DNA from: Phycisphaerales bacterium UBA1161
GTDB lineage: Bacteria > Planctomycetota > Phycisphaerae > Tepidisphaerales > Tepidisphaeraceae
DNA: 25,753 bases
Reading direction: 5' to 3'
Assembly: GCA_002311745.1 (NCBI GenBank)
Contig: DBZL01000007.1
Coordinates: 46,679-72,431 of the forward strand
Part shown: piece after piece, positions 1 to 8,123 of the stretch
Layout of the letters: each line of letters begins with the position of its first letter
How positions within the stretch are numbered: the stretch's first letter is position 1
Notes under the pieces: generated by a model
What the model saw: the letters and a program-made list of their open reading frames with translations, nothing else
Databases searched by the model: none
What the model was told of the DNA's origin: nothing
Position numbers and translations under genes: made by a program

Positions 1-108
1 ATGACGAATGACTAATCAATGACCAATGACGAACCGGCATGGGGCAATCGACATTCGTCATTGAGACTTGATTCGTCATTCGTCATTCGAATTTCGTCAT
101 TTCCCTCA
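1..108. repeat. Palindromic (ATGACGA)n intergenic repeat, copy 1
   Basis: The stretch opens with ATGACGAATGAC units, passes through a CAATGACCAATGACGA centre, then shows the complementary ATTCGTC units in inverted order and ends CGAATTTCGTCATT. It has the same architecture as the blocks at 4825-4972 and 8006-8123, so it is one copy of a dispersed palindromic family. It may begin before the window. Its right end runs into the stop codon of the MazG gene (106-108). Protein-like translations of it in any frame are low-complexity and are not taken as genes. Confidence 0.85.
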
Positions 109-402
109 CTTATGCCCTTTGGGGGGCTTGGGGCCGAGATATTTTTTGGCGACGGCGTCGGCCAGATCCACGTTATTGATGTTCGCCAGGGTGCAGAGCC
201 AGGCCAGGACGTCGGCGAATTCTTCCTGGAGATTGGCGTGGTCGTCGCCGTGAAGGGCGGTGGCCAGCTCGCCAATCTCCTCGATGAACCACAGGAAGGT
301 CTTGGGTGTGCCGCGGCGGCGATCGACTTTTTCGTAGCGGTCGAAGATGTGCTTCTGAAACGCCCGGAGGGTCAGTGTGCGAGGATCCATGGCCGGCATC
401 AT
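106..402 (-). CDS. MazG-like nucleotide pyrophosphohydrolase
   Basis: A 98-residue protein with the all-alpha MazG fold signature: E41-E42-x-x-E45 in the FIEEIGELATAL helix and E61-x-x-D64 in the EEFADVLAWL helix, the classic EExxE...ExxD magnesium-binding set. Members hydrolyse (d)NTPs to the monophosphate and pyrophosphate, often as house-cleaning enzymes. At about 100 residues it is a single-domain form, much shorter than the two-domain E. coli MazG. Three Met codons lie close together at 402, 399 and 390. None has a clear ribosome binding site, so the start is uncertain by up to four codons. It lies 84 bp downstream of the GH28 gene on the same strand, and the stop codon touches the palindromic repeat at 1-108. 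The family call is firm; the physiological substrate is not known. Confidence 0.85.
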   Translation of the reverse strand: MMPAMDPRTLTLRAFQKHIFDRYEKVDRRRGTPKTFLWFIEEIGELATALHGDDHANLQEEFADVLAWLCTLANINNVDLADAVAKKYLGPKPPKGHK

Positions 403-486
403 ATCGGAAGACGACGGTCCGATCCCGCGAGCGCGGGCGTTTTCGGGGAGCGGTGTGGGCGGTGTAGGCGCGCGGAATCGGCGCCA

Positions 487-2016
487 TCAGCCGGAGGATC
501 GTTTGCGGCGGCGCAGCATCAGCGCGGGAGCCAGCAGAAGCATGGTCGCCGAGGCCGGTTCTGGAACAGCGATGATCACGTTGGCATCGTACAGGCCCTT
601 GTTCGCCGGCTGGGTGAACAGGCTGCTGTTGTTCAGAAGGCTCGGCGAGTCGAGGGTCACCCCGTTGAGAGCGTCGGTGCCGTCGAAATAGATGTTGGGG
701 CTGGAGATGTTGAATGGACTGCTCGAGGCGTTGAAGGTGTCCGGGTCGCTTACGTAGTCACCGGCGAAGTTGATCAGAGCGGGGTTGCTTGCCGAAATGC
801 TGTCGTTGGTAAACGTGATGCCCTGCATGGGCGACTCGGGCAATCCGTATATGTACACGCCGTTGGAGCTGGAAGGAGCCCCGGTGGAGGTCAGATTGCT
901 GATGGTGACGTTTTGCCAGACGGAGGTAAAGCCGGGCTTGTAGGTGTTGCTGCTCTGGTTGCCGGCAAGGTAGGGTGAGAGCGGGGGCGAGTTACTGCTG
1001 CCGTTATACCAACTGGTGTAATAGACCGCGTTCATCACGCCGGTCATCGTGAGGTTGGTGAAGGCGATGTTCTGGACTATCCCGCCGGCGCTGCGGTTGG
1101 CCTTGAAGCGGATGCCGTAGCCGGTGTTGGTGAAGGTGCAGTTGTTGACCAAAACGCTGGTGATGCCGTAATTGGTTTGCCCGCCGAAGGACACGCCGTG
1201 GCCGTAGCCGAAGGTGCAGTTGACGATGGTGAGGTTATTGCAACCGTTGGCCGTGCCGCTGGTGCCGGTGGGCGCCTTGATGGCGACGTCGTCGTCGCCG
1301 GTGGAGATATTGCAGTTTTCGATCAGAATGTTATTGCCGTTGGGGTCGACGCCGTCGGTGTTCCCCCTACCGGAGTCATCGATGATCGTGACGTGATTGA
1401 GAGTGACGTTGCTGCTCTTCGTGCCGGCGAAGACAACATTTTCCCTCACGGAGTTGAGCAGTGTGACTCCCTGGATGAGGAACGTCTGGGGATTGGACAG
1501 GTGGATCAATTGGGGCGAGCCGCCGGCGCCGCCGCTCCACGCTGAGTAGTTGCCATCGATAGTTCCAGAGCCGGTGATTTCGGAGCCTTTGCCGTTGGTG
1601 AAGTAGATGAAGTAGCTGGTAGTGCTCGACTGGGCGATGGACTGCAAGGTGCCTTCGACGTCGAGATTGAGGTTGCCGGCGTTGATGCTGAACGGCGCAC
1701 TTTGGAACGTTCCGGTGGGAATCAGAACCGTGCCGCCGCCGGCGGAGTTGCACGCGATGGCGGTGTTGTTGATATCGTTTGCCCAATCGCCGCCGGTTGG
1801 GCCGCCGTAGACATAGCTGCCATTGGCATATTGAGCGGCGATGTTGTAAGTGCTACCGGTAACGGTGGGTGTAAGGGGTAGGATTGGGTCGCCCAGGGCC
1901 GCGCTGCAAGCCAGCGCTGGAACCAAAGTCACAGCAACTTTCGCCACTGCCCGTTGCAACTCTGAACTGTGTTTAAACCGACGCTGTTTGCCCGCAACCA
2001 AACGGCAAGCGCGCAT
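487..2016 (-). CDS. Secreted GH28-like polysaccharide hydrolase (polygalacturonase fold) with PEP-CTERM tail
   Basis: A 509-residue secreted parallel beta-helix protein. The N-terminus has a basic stretch followed by a hydrophobic segment (about 23-42) ending ALGD, as in a signal peptide. The GH28 catalytic signatures appear in order: NTDGVDP (D221), GDDD (D241/D242), GHG (H273) and IRFK (R303/K305), so it probably hydrolyses galacturonan or a related glycan by inversion. Canonical GDDC is GDDD here and RIK is RFK. The C-terminus is a PEP-CTERM sorting signal: VPEP at 484-487, a hydrophobic helix, then RRRKR, implying exosortase/XrtA processing and surface retention. The start is supported by an AGGAGA ribosome site about 8 nt upstream and a TTGACA-type promoter at 2083-2111. 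Fold and sorting are confident; the exact glycan is inferred. Confidence 0.88.
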   Translation of the reverse strand: MRACRLVAGKQRRFKHSSELQRAVAKVAVTLVPALACSAALGDPILPLTPTVTGSTYNIAAQYANGSYVYGGPTGGDWANDINNTAIACNSAGGGTVLIPTGTFQSAPFSINAGNLNLDVEGTLQSIAQSSTTSYFIYFTNGKGSEITGSGTIDGNYSAWSGGAGGSPQLIHLSNPQTFLIQGVTLLNSVRENVVFAGTKSSNVTLNHVTIIDDSGRGNTDGVDPNGNNILIENCNISTGDDDVAIKAPTGTSGTANGCNNLTIVNCTFGYGHGVSFGGQTNYGITSVLVNNCTFTNTGYGIRFKANRSAGGIVQNIAFTNLTMTGVMNAVYYTSWYNGSSNSPPLSPYLAGNQSSNTYKPGFTSVWQNVTISNLTSTGAPSSSNGVYIYGLPESPMQGITFTNDSISASNPALINFAGDYVSDPDTFNASSSPFNISSPNIYFDGTDALNGVTLDSPSLLNNSSLFTQPANKGLYDANVIIAVPEPASATMLLLAPALMLRRRKRSSG

Positions 2017-2082
2017 GATTTTCTCCTCGCATCCGCCTAGGTCGGCCTACACTCCAGGTGCATGGGACTGCAGGCCAAACAG

Positions 2083-2111
2083 AAAGTAACTCGGGCCGGC
2101 AACTGTGTCAA
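2083..2111 (-). promoter_or_regulatory. Putative sigma70 promoter of the GH28 gene
   Basis: On the minus strand a perfect -35 TTGACA (2106-2111) is followed after 17 nt by TACTTT (2083-2088), a weak -10. It lies about 70 bp upstream of the GH28 start, in the AT-rich part of the 2017-2238 gap. The -35 and spacing are good; the -10 matches only partly. Confidence 0.45.
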
Positions 2112-2238
2112 AGGAAATCTACTTTTATTTTGATATGAAAAATCGTTCAACAATATGCCGAAATTCACAAGCGCGCCCTGTTGAATCGTCACAGCCTATG
2201 TAAAACTAGAGGTTTATGAACGCCTGACTCGGCATCTG

Positions 2239-4932
2239 TCATCCGGGGGATGTCGCAATACCGGAAGCATCCGTCGCATTTGACGAATCCCGCCAATTCT
2301 GCAGTTCTTGCACGACCCGCTGCTCGCGTTGCAATTGCTCTTTATGGCCCTGCTGCTTCTGGAGGATGTCGGCCAGGAGCTGGTGGGCCTGCAGGTCGTA
2401 GGGGGCGATGTAAACGGCTTGCAGGGCGCGCTGGGCGGCTTGGTCGAGTTTGCCGATGTCGCGGAAAATGCGGGCTGCGGCCTTGGCGTAACGATTGTCG
2501 TTCAGCTCGACGCGGGCCAGGACGTCAAGCTGCTCGGCGGCTTTCTCGCCCTGGTTCACCTCTTGGCTCAGGTAAAGCCCGGCCAAACGCTGGTGGGGAA
2601 GAAGGTCCATCGGACGCAGGCGGGCAATCTCTTCGTAAACCGTCACCGCTTGAGCGTACTGGCGACGATGGATCAGGTCTTCGCCCTCGGCGCGAAGCTG
2701 CTCGTACTTCTGGCTGGTGGCCGAATCGTATCCCCATTGGTCGACTTGGCGGCGGCACCAGCCGACAAAATCGTCGAAAAACTGCGACTGGCTTTTGCCC
2801 AGGGCGTTTTGAAACATCTCATCCTGCGTGCGTCCGGCGCGACATTGATCGAGCATGCGCAAGATCGCGTCGTGGCCATAGGTCTGCTCGATGTATTGGC
2901 AAATCCAACTCGACTCGGCGTAGGCAAGCTGGCGATCGCTGGGCTTTTTAGGACGCACAAACGCCCAAGTCAGGGAATCCAAATCCAACAGCCGCCGGCG
3001 GGTGACCGCGTCGTAAAGCATCGGGACCCATTCCCAACGCAGGGGCGAGTGCTCCTGCTGCACGGCCAAGCCTTCGGTGAACCAGAGGGCGATGCGGTTG
3101 TCGGTCAGGCCCAGCGTCACCGTGTGCGTGAATTCATGTCGCAGGACCTGGCTGAAATTGAACGTGCCCATGGTGGCCTGGCCCTTGCGCGGAGCGACCA
3201 GGGCGATCACCCGGCCGGTGCTGGCGCCCACCGTGGCGATCCAAGGGGCGCCGGTGGTTCGCACGGAAAACGCATCATGGGTGGGAAAAACCTCGATCAT
3301 TGTCTTGAGCTTGGGCTCAAAGCGGTACTGGCCGCAGATCGAGGGGTAGACGCTTTCCAGATAATCGCTGAAATATTCGGGGATGATGGGGTCCTGAACC
3401 GCGTCGTAGAGCACGATGAAATGGGGCGATTCCTTGCGGGCGAAATGGTCCATCATGTCCAGCAGGCGCAGATAATTGGTGGTGCGGACGTTGAACGGAT
3501 CCATGGAATGAGCGGCTTCCAAGACCGTGCGCGCCGAATCCTCGTCGCCGCTTTGGGTGTACAGAAGCCCCAGCTCGTTTCGCGCTGCCGACCACCAGGG
3601 GGCGCGCTGCACGGCGATTTTGTACATGGCCGCCGCGCGCGGGTATTGCCGCATGGCGCCGAGCTGCTGGGCCACTTCGAAGTAGGCCGAAGCGCCGCTC
3701 GGCTGTAGCTGATCCACCTGATGCAGGATTTGGGCCGTCTGGTCGTCTTGCAGGAGCAAAGCGTACGCGCCGGCCAGGAGGCCCAGGGCCTCGACGTTGT
3801 GCGGCTGGCGCTGCAAGACGCGCTGCAGAGGCCCCAGAGCCGGCTTGGGGGCGCGCTGGGCCAGCAGATTGCGCGCCTGCAAGAGGTCGGCATCGATGGA
3901 ATCGTGGTCGACCCAGCGGATGCGGGCGATGGCGTTGTCCACGGCGTCGAAGTTGAATTGTAGAAGCTGAATCCGGCCGAGCAGCGCCCAGCAGCTTACG
4001 TCAAACGGATTGACGGCCAGGGCGTTGCCCAGTTCCTGGGCTGCGGTGGCGGCATCATCGTGCAACAGAAGGTACTGGGCCGCGGCCAGGTGAGCGGGCC
4101 AGTAGTCGCGGTCGATCAGGTCATAGGCGCGCACGAACATGCTGAGCACGACGTCGTGGAGCTGGCGGTTGTCCTGATAGGCCATGGCCAGAGTGGCCCA
4201 GCGGTCGATGGCCCGGCCCATGAGGGTGACGTCGCGGGCATTGTTGAAGGATTGGGGATTGGCGATCCATTGCTGCAAGTAGTTGTGCGGATCGGTGACG
4301 AACCATTGGTAGTCCGATTTTGCGCCGGGGATGTCGCCCAGTTTCTCCCGGTAATCGCCCCGAAAAAACCGGGGGGCGATCAGATCCGGATGGCGGTCAA
4401 GGACCTGCTGCAGGGTCGCGATCGCCTGGTCGTAATGCCCCTGGGCGGCCAAGACATTGGCCGCAAGGGTTTGGACGTCGGGGTCGTCGGCGGTGAGCGC
4501 GGCCAGGGCCTGGTCGTAGCGGCCCAGAGCCAGGCAGGCTTGGCCGGCGATCAGGGCGGCGTCGCGCGGCTTTGAGTTGCCGGCGGCGGCCAGCGTCGCC
4601 AATGCCCGGCGGTACTGACCGCAAGCAAGCTGATCGCGGGCCCGCTCGATGGCGTCGGAAACGTCGTAGGGGGGATAGGCCGGCTCGGGAACGTCCTCGG
4701 GCAACAGATCGGCCAGCCACCGCGCCGGCACCGCCTGATCGGCCAGCTCCGCCCCGCGTGCCGGCGGCAACGCCAAGGCCCATAGGGCGATGGCCAAGGC
4801 CGTAGCGAGAGTCCCTAATCCTAATGACGAATGACGAATGACGAATGACGAATCAAGCTCCAATGACCAATGAGCCATGGCGCGGCCGCATTGGGTCATT
4901 GGGTCATTCGAATTTGATTCGTCATTCGTCAT
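2239..4932 (-). CDS. Exported TPR protein with gluzincin-type metallopeptidase (peptidase MA-like) domain
   Basis: Up to 897 residues. TPR-like helical repeats fill about 95-490 and return at about 740-870. Between them lies a zinc peptidase domain with H599-E600-F-T-H603 and a downstream E620 in WFTEG, the HExxH + Glu arrangement of gluzincins and the peptidase MA family found in many TPR proteins. A hydrophobic segment (about 41-58) ending PPARGAE looks like a signal peptide, so it probably acts outside the cytoplasm. The start is problematic: the first ~38 codons are translation of the palindromic repeat at 4825-4972. In-frame ATGs lie at 4932, 4899 and 4878, all inside the repeat and none with a ribosome site. 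4878 gives the most sensible signal peptide. Substrates are unknown. Confidence 0.8.
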   Translation of the reverse strand: MTNDESNSNDPMTQCGRAMAHWSLELDSSFVIRHSSLGLGTLATALAIALWALALPPARGAELADQAVPARWLADLLPEDVPEPAYPPYDVSDAIERARDQLACGQYRRALATLAAAGNSKPRDAALIAGQACLALGRYDQALAALTADDPDVQTLAANVLAAQGHYDQAIATLQQVLDRHPDLIAPRFFRGDYREKLGDIPGAKSDYQWFVTDPHNYLQQWIANPQSFNNARDVTLMGRAIDRWATLAMAYQDNRQLHDVVLSMFVRAYDLIDRDYWPAHLAAAQYLLLHDDAATAAQELGNALAVNPFDVSCWALLGRIQLLQFNFDAVDNAIARIRWVDHDSIDADLLQARNLLAQRAPKPALGPLQRVLQRQPHNVEALGLLAGAYALLLQDDQTAQILHQVDQLQPSGASAYFEVAQQLGAMRQYPRAAAMYKIAVQRAPWWSAARNELGLLYTQSGDEDSARTVLEAAHSMDPFNVRTTNYLRLLDMMDHFARKESPHFIVLYDAVQDPIIPEYFSDYLESVYPSICGQYRFEPKLKTMIEVFPTHDAFSVRTTGAPWIATVGASTGRVIALVAPRKGQATMGTFNFSQVLRHEFTHTVTLGLTDNRIALWFTEGLAVQQEHSPLRWEWVPMLYDAVTRRRLLDLDSLTWAFVRPKKPSDRQLAYAESSWICQYIEQTYGHDAILRMLDQCRAGRTQDEMFQNALGKSQSQFFDDFVGWCRRQVDQWGYDSATSQKYEQLRAEGEDLIHRRQYAQAVTVYEEIARLRPMDLLPHQRLAGLYLSQEVNQGEKAAEQLDVLARVELNDNRYAKAAARIFRDIGKLDQAAQRALQAVYIAPYDLQAHQLLADILQKQQGHKEQLQREQRVVQELQNWRDSSNATDASGIATSPG

Positions 4933-4972
4933 TCGTCATTCGAATTTCGCGCTCGTCATTCGAATTTCGCGT
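4825..4972. repeat. Palindromic (ATGACGA)n intergenic repeat, copy 2
   Basis: Four ATGACGA units (4825-4855), then a CAATGACCAATGAG / TTGGGTCATTGGGTCATT centre, then inverted ATTCGTC units and two CGAATTTCGCG tails. It fills the whole space between the divergent metallopeptidase and aminotransferase genes and extends into the open frame of the former. Confidence 0.88.
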
Positions 4973-5015
4973 GGAAGGAATTCCGCCACATCGCCGGGTA
5001 TTATAGCCATCGGCC

Positions 5016-6176
5016 ATGTCTGAGATGAGCGAGCTGATCGGCAACGTCCGGGAATTTCCCATTCTGCGGAACTGGGATTTTTTCAACCATGCGGGGGTGT
5101 CGCCGATTCCGCGCGTGGGAGCCGAGGCGCTGCGGAAATTCGCCGAACAGGCGGAATCGGCGGCGTACGTGGGATGGGGCTGGCACCAGGAGATCGAGCG
5201 GCTGCGTCACAACGCGGCGCAACTGATCAACGGCCATCGCGACGAGATCGCGTTCGTGAAGAATACCAGCGAGGGAATCAGCATCGTCGCCAGCGGGCTG
5301 GACTGGCAGTGGGGGGACAAAATCATCACGACGGGCGTGGAATATCCGACCAATATCTATCCCTGGATGGAAACCGCGCGCCACCGCGGCGTGAAATTGC
5401 TGATGGTGCAAGAGGAGGAGTCGGCGGATGGCACGCGCTGCGTGCCCACGGAAAAAATCCTCGAGGCGGCAGGCGATCCGCGCACACGCATGATCAGCCT
5501 ATCGCACGTCGAGTACGCCAGCGGGCAGCGGCACGACCTGCACCGCATCGGCCAGTTCTGCGCCGAGCGACACATCCACTTCTGCGTGGATGCGATCCAG
5601 TCGCTGGGGATTTTGCCGGTGGACGTGAAGGCGATGCACGTCGATTTTCTGTCGGCCGACGGGCACAAGTGGCTGCTGGGTCCGGAAGGGGCGGGGATTT
5701 TTTATTGCCGCCGCGAATTGCTGGAACACACGCGGCCGCTGATGGTCGGGTGGATGAACGTGGTGGATGCGAAGGATTTCGGGAATTACGACTACACGCT
5801 GCGGAGCGACGGCGGGCGGTTTGAATGCGGCAGTTACAACGTGCCGGGCCTCTTGGCTCTGAAGGCGTCGCTGGAATTGCTGCAAGGCGTCGGTATCGAG
5901 CCCATCGGGCAGCGCATCAAGATGCTGAGCGACGCGTTGATCGACGGCTTGCGGGAAAAGGGGTATCGCATCGTCAGTCCGCGGCAGGACGAGCAGTGGA
6001 GCGGGATCGTCAGTTTCACCTCGCCGAGGCACGCTCACGAAAAGCTGGCCGACGACCTGAGAAGGACGCATCGGATTGAGATTGCGGTACGCGAGGGGCG
6101 GCTGCGCTGCTCGCCGCATTTTTACAACACCGAAGCGCAAATCGAAAAGCTGATCGCGGCGCTGCCGGAGAATTAG
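5016..6176 (+). CDS. Class V PLP-dependent aminotransferase family protein
   Basis: A 386-residue fold-type I PLP enzyme of the class V (SufS/isopenicillin N epimerase-like) family. D192 in HFCVDAIQSLG should contact the pyridine nitrogen, and K218 in SADGHKWLLGPEG is the Schiff-base lysine. The N-terminal FFNHAGVSPIP and C-terminal LRCSPHFYNT segments are typical of the family. The cysteine loop that defines SufS desulfurases (RxGhHCA) is not present, so a SufS/NifS role is unlikely; an epimerase, lyase or transaminase role is possible and the substrate cannot be named. ATG codons at 5016 and 5025 are both possible starts with no ribosome site. A TATTAT hexamer at 4999-5004 would give an almost leaderless transcript. 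It is monocistronic, divergent from the metallopeptidase gene and convergent with ribD. Confidence 0.85.
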   Translation: MSEMSELIGNVREFPILRNWDFFNHAGVSPIPRVGAEALRKFAEQAESAAYVGWGWHQEIERLRHNAAQLINGHRDEIAFVKNTSEGISIVASGLDWQWGDKIITTGVEYPTNIYPWMETARHRGVKLLMVQEEESADGTRCVPTEKILEAAGDPRTRMISLSHVEYASGQRHDLHRIGQFCAERHIHFCVDAIQSLGILPVDVKAMHVDFLSADGHKWLLGPEGAGIFYCRRELLEHTRPLMVGWMNVVDAKDFGNYDYTLRSDGGRFECGSYNVPGLLALKASLELLQGVGIEPIGQRIKMLSDALIDGLREKGYRIVSPRQDEQWSGIVSFTSPRHAHEKLADDLRRTHRIEIAVREGRLRCSPHFYNTEAQIEKLIAALPEN

Positions 6177-6184
6177 GGCGGATA

Positions 6185-6206
6185 CCTGCCGACTGAAGTC
6201 GGCAGG
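6185..6206. repeat. Perfect 10-bp palindrome between convergent genes
   Basis: CCTGCCGACT and AGTCGGCAGG are separated by only GA, giving a perfect hairpin 9 bp after the aminotransferase stop and 11 bp before the ribD stop. No T-run follows on either strand, so a classical intrinsic terminator is not supported. It could be a bidirectional transcript end or a dispersed palindrome. Confidence 0.6.
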
Positions 6207-6217
6207 CCAAGATCACA

Positions 6218-7384
6218 TTAGATCGCGCGGAGGAAGTCGGCGGATTGGGCGGGGGCGAAAAAGGCGGGGCTGGCGGAGTTCAGATATTCGATCAGAGAAT
6301 CGCCGTCGAGGGTGGCTTGGCCGACGGTTGGGTAGGTGACCTCCGGAGCGTCGGCGGCGGTGGGGGCGTCCAGACGCTTGGGTGAGTGGAAAACCCAGAC
6401 ACGATCGGCGAGATTCGAGCGAAGGAAGCTGGCGGCCAGGGTCGGGCCCGGCTCGACCAGCAGATGGGTGATGGATCGCCGGCCCAGGTCGTCCAAGACG
6501 GCGGGCAGGCAGAGATTGATGGTGGCGTCGGGCCCGAGTTCGGGATCGGCGCCGATGGGCATCAGTTCAACGCCGCGAGCGCGCAGGGCGGCGACGGCGT
6601 CGGGGTGATGGTCGCAAGCGGTTTGCGTGCAGTAGACCAACACCGGGCCGTCGGTGTGTGTGCGTACCAGTTGGCTGATGAGGGGCAGACGCAATTCGCT
6701 GTCGAGGATGATGCGCACCAGCGGGCGCGCGGAGGTGACGCCGCGGGCCGTCAAGAGTGGATCGTCCGCCAAAGCGGTTTCGATGCCGACCAGGATGGCG
6801 TCGCAGCGAGAGCGCAGGGCGTGGAGGACGGCCAGGGATTTGTGGTTGGAGATGACCAGGCGTTTGCCGTTGGCGGCGGCGACCTTGCCGTCGGCGGTCT
6901 GCGCCCACTTGAGCGTGACGTAGGGCCGGTGCTGCTCCATGCGTTTAAAGAACGCGGCGTTGAGCTGGCGGCAATCGGCCTCGAGCACGCCCAGGTCGGT
7001 TTCGATGCCGGCCTCGCGGAGTTGGGCGACGCCTTTGCCATTGACCATGGGGTTGGGGTCCAGAGTTCCGATGACGATGCGTCCCAGGCGCGCGGCGATC
7101 AGCTTGGGGACGCAAGGGGGCGTTTTTTTCTCGCTGTGGCAGCAGGGTTCGAGGGTGACGTAGGCGGTGGCGCCGGCGGCGGATTGTTTGGCGGCGAAGA
7201 GGGCGGCGGCCTCGGCATGGAGGCCGCCGAAACGTCGGTGATAGGCCTGAGCCAAAATCTGACCGTCCTTGACGAGGATGCAGGCGACCATGGGATTGGG
7301 CTCGACGGTGCCGCGGCCCAGCATGGCCAGGCGAAGCGCCTGCCGCATGAGATCGAGGTCGTTGCTTGGGGGAGTCGGGGGCAT
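6218..7384 (-). CDS. ribD: Bifunctional riboflavin biosynthesis protein RibD (deaminase/reductase)
   Basis: A 388-residue two-domain enzyme catalysing the deamination of diaminohydroxyphosphoribosylaminopyrimidine and then NADPH-dependent reduction of the ribosyl chain, the second and third steps of riboflavin synthesis from GTP. The N-terminal cytidine-deaminase-like domain (about 9-150) has H56-A-E58 and the TLEPCCH...TPPC motif supplying zinc ligands C81 and C90. The C-terminal reductase domain (about 150-380) includes RPYVTLKWAQTADGKVA and a LLVEPGPTLAASFL loop that corresponds to the usual EGG segment. The length is normal for the family. It is the last gene of a minus-strand set after the dksA-like gene and lspA, 53 bp downstream of lspA. 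No other rib genes or FMN riboswitch are seen here. No ribosome site supports the chosen ATG. Confidence 0.95.
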   Translation of the reverse strand: MPPTPPSNDLDLMRQALRLAMLGRGTVEPNPMVACILVKDGQILAQAYHRRFGGLHAEAAALFAAKQSAAGATAYVTLEPCCHSEKKTPPCVPKLIAARLGRIVIGTLDPNPMVNGKGVAQLREAGIETDLGVLEADCRQLNAAFFKRMEQHRPYVTLKWAQTADGKVAAANGKRLVISNHKSLAVLHALRSRCDAILVGIETALADDPLLTARGVTSARPLVRIILDSELRLPLISQLVRTHTDGPVLVYCTQTACDHHPDAVAALRARGVELMPIGADPELGPDATINLCLPAVLDDLGRRSITHLLVEPGPTLAASFLRSNLADRVWVFHSPKRLDAPTAADAPEVTYPTVGQATLDGDSLIEYLNSASPAFFAPAQSADFLRAI

Positions 7385-7437
7385 CTAAGCTCGGGCGTTT
7401 GCACCACGGCGCGGCCGAACGCGGCCGGCCGTCCATT

Positions 7438-7980
7438 CTATCGACTTTGTGGGCCGGGCGATTTGCTCGGCATCAGACCCAGGACAATCATGAGGGTCAC
7501 GCCGATGCAAAGCAGAGAGTCGGCGACGTTAAATATCCATCGAAATAGATGCGGCCACTGCGGCAGAGCGTGGATCATGTCCCGAACGTAGCCGAACTTG
7601 ATCCGATCATACAAATTGCCCAGCACGCCGGCCAACAACATTCCGAGGATGATCTGATAAAACCATTTTCTGCCGCTGTAAAGGAACAGATAAATCAGGA
7701 ACAGTGAAGCGGCGAAGGAGGCGGCGATGAAAAGCGCGCGTTGGCCTTGGCCCAGGCCGAAGACGGCGCCTTGATTGGCGATCACCTCAAACTCCAACCA
7801 GCCGGGAATCAAGCGGTAGGGATGGGCGGAATAAACGCGGGGGGTGCCATCCGGCAGGATCATGACCTGAATGGCCAGCTTGTGGAAAGCCAGCCATTTG
7901 GTCCACAGGTCCAGGGCCAGGCCGACGGACGCGGTCAAGAGGAACCGACACCAGGCAGCGGGGGAAAGGTGTGCGAGCAT
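7438..7980 (-). CDS. lspA: Lipoprotein signal peptidase (SPase II)
   Basis: An inner-membrane aspartyl protease that cleaves the signal peptide of diacylglyceryl-modified prolipoproteins. Four hydrophobic segments are visible. The family motifs are intact: NQGAVFGLGQG, GNLYDRIKFGYVRDMI and FNVADS, carrying the conserved aspartates. The frame is also open from a TTG at 7998, at the edge of the palindromic repeat. ATG at 7980 (180 residues, MLAHLSPAAWCRF) is preferred because LspA proteins start just before the first helix; neither start has a convincing ribosome site. A relatively long loop before the NQGA motif contains ILPDGTPRVY. It sits between the dksA-like gene and ribD. At least one client, the GH10 lipoprotein, is encoded in this window. 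Confidence 0.95.
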   Translation of the reverse strand: MLAHLSPAAWCRFLLTASVGLALDLWTKWLAFHKLAIQVMILPDGTPRVYSAHPYRLIPGWLEFEVIANQGAVFGLGQGQRALFIAASFAASLFLIYLFLYSGRKWFYQIILGMLLAGVLGNLYDRIKFGYVRDMIHALPQWPHLFRWIFNVADSLLCIGVTLMIVLGLMPSKSPGPQSR

Positions 7981-8005
7981 AGAGGCGCGGAAGTCCAAAA
8001 TCCGA

Positions 8006-8123
8006 ATGACGAATGAAGAATGACGAATGACGAATCAATGAGCGAATAGCCGAATGACGTAAAAGCCCCATCATTGGGACATTGGGTCATTGACTCGTCA
8101 TTCGTCATTCGTCATTCGAATTT
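8006..8123. repeat. Palindromic (ATGACGA)n intergenic repeat, copy 3
   Basis: CGAATGACGAATGAAGAATGACG units, a CAATGAGCGAATAGCC centre with CATTGGGACATTGGGTCATTG, then inverted GTCATTC units ending CGAATTTT. It fills the complete gap between the stop of the dksA-like gene (8124) and the start of lspA, touching both. Confidence 0.88.

Noticed and set aside
2308..3708. A 466-codon plus-strand open frame opposite the TPR metallopeptidase.
   Set aside because: It is antisense to a gene with clear TPR and HExxH motifs; its composition is that of a shadow frame.
4825..4972. Possible CRISPR-like array because of regularly repeated short units.
   Set aside because: Units are only 7 bp, contiguous, and then inverted; there are no spacers of constant length and no cas genes.
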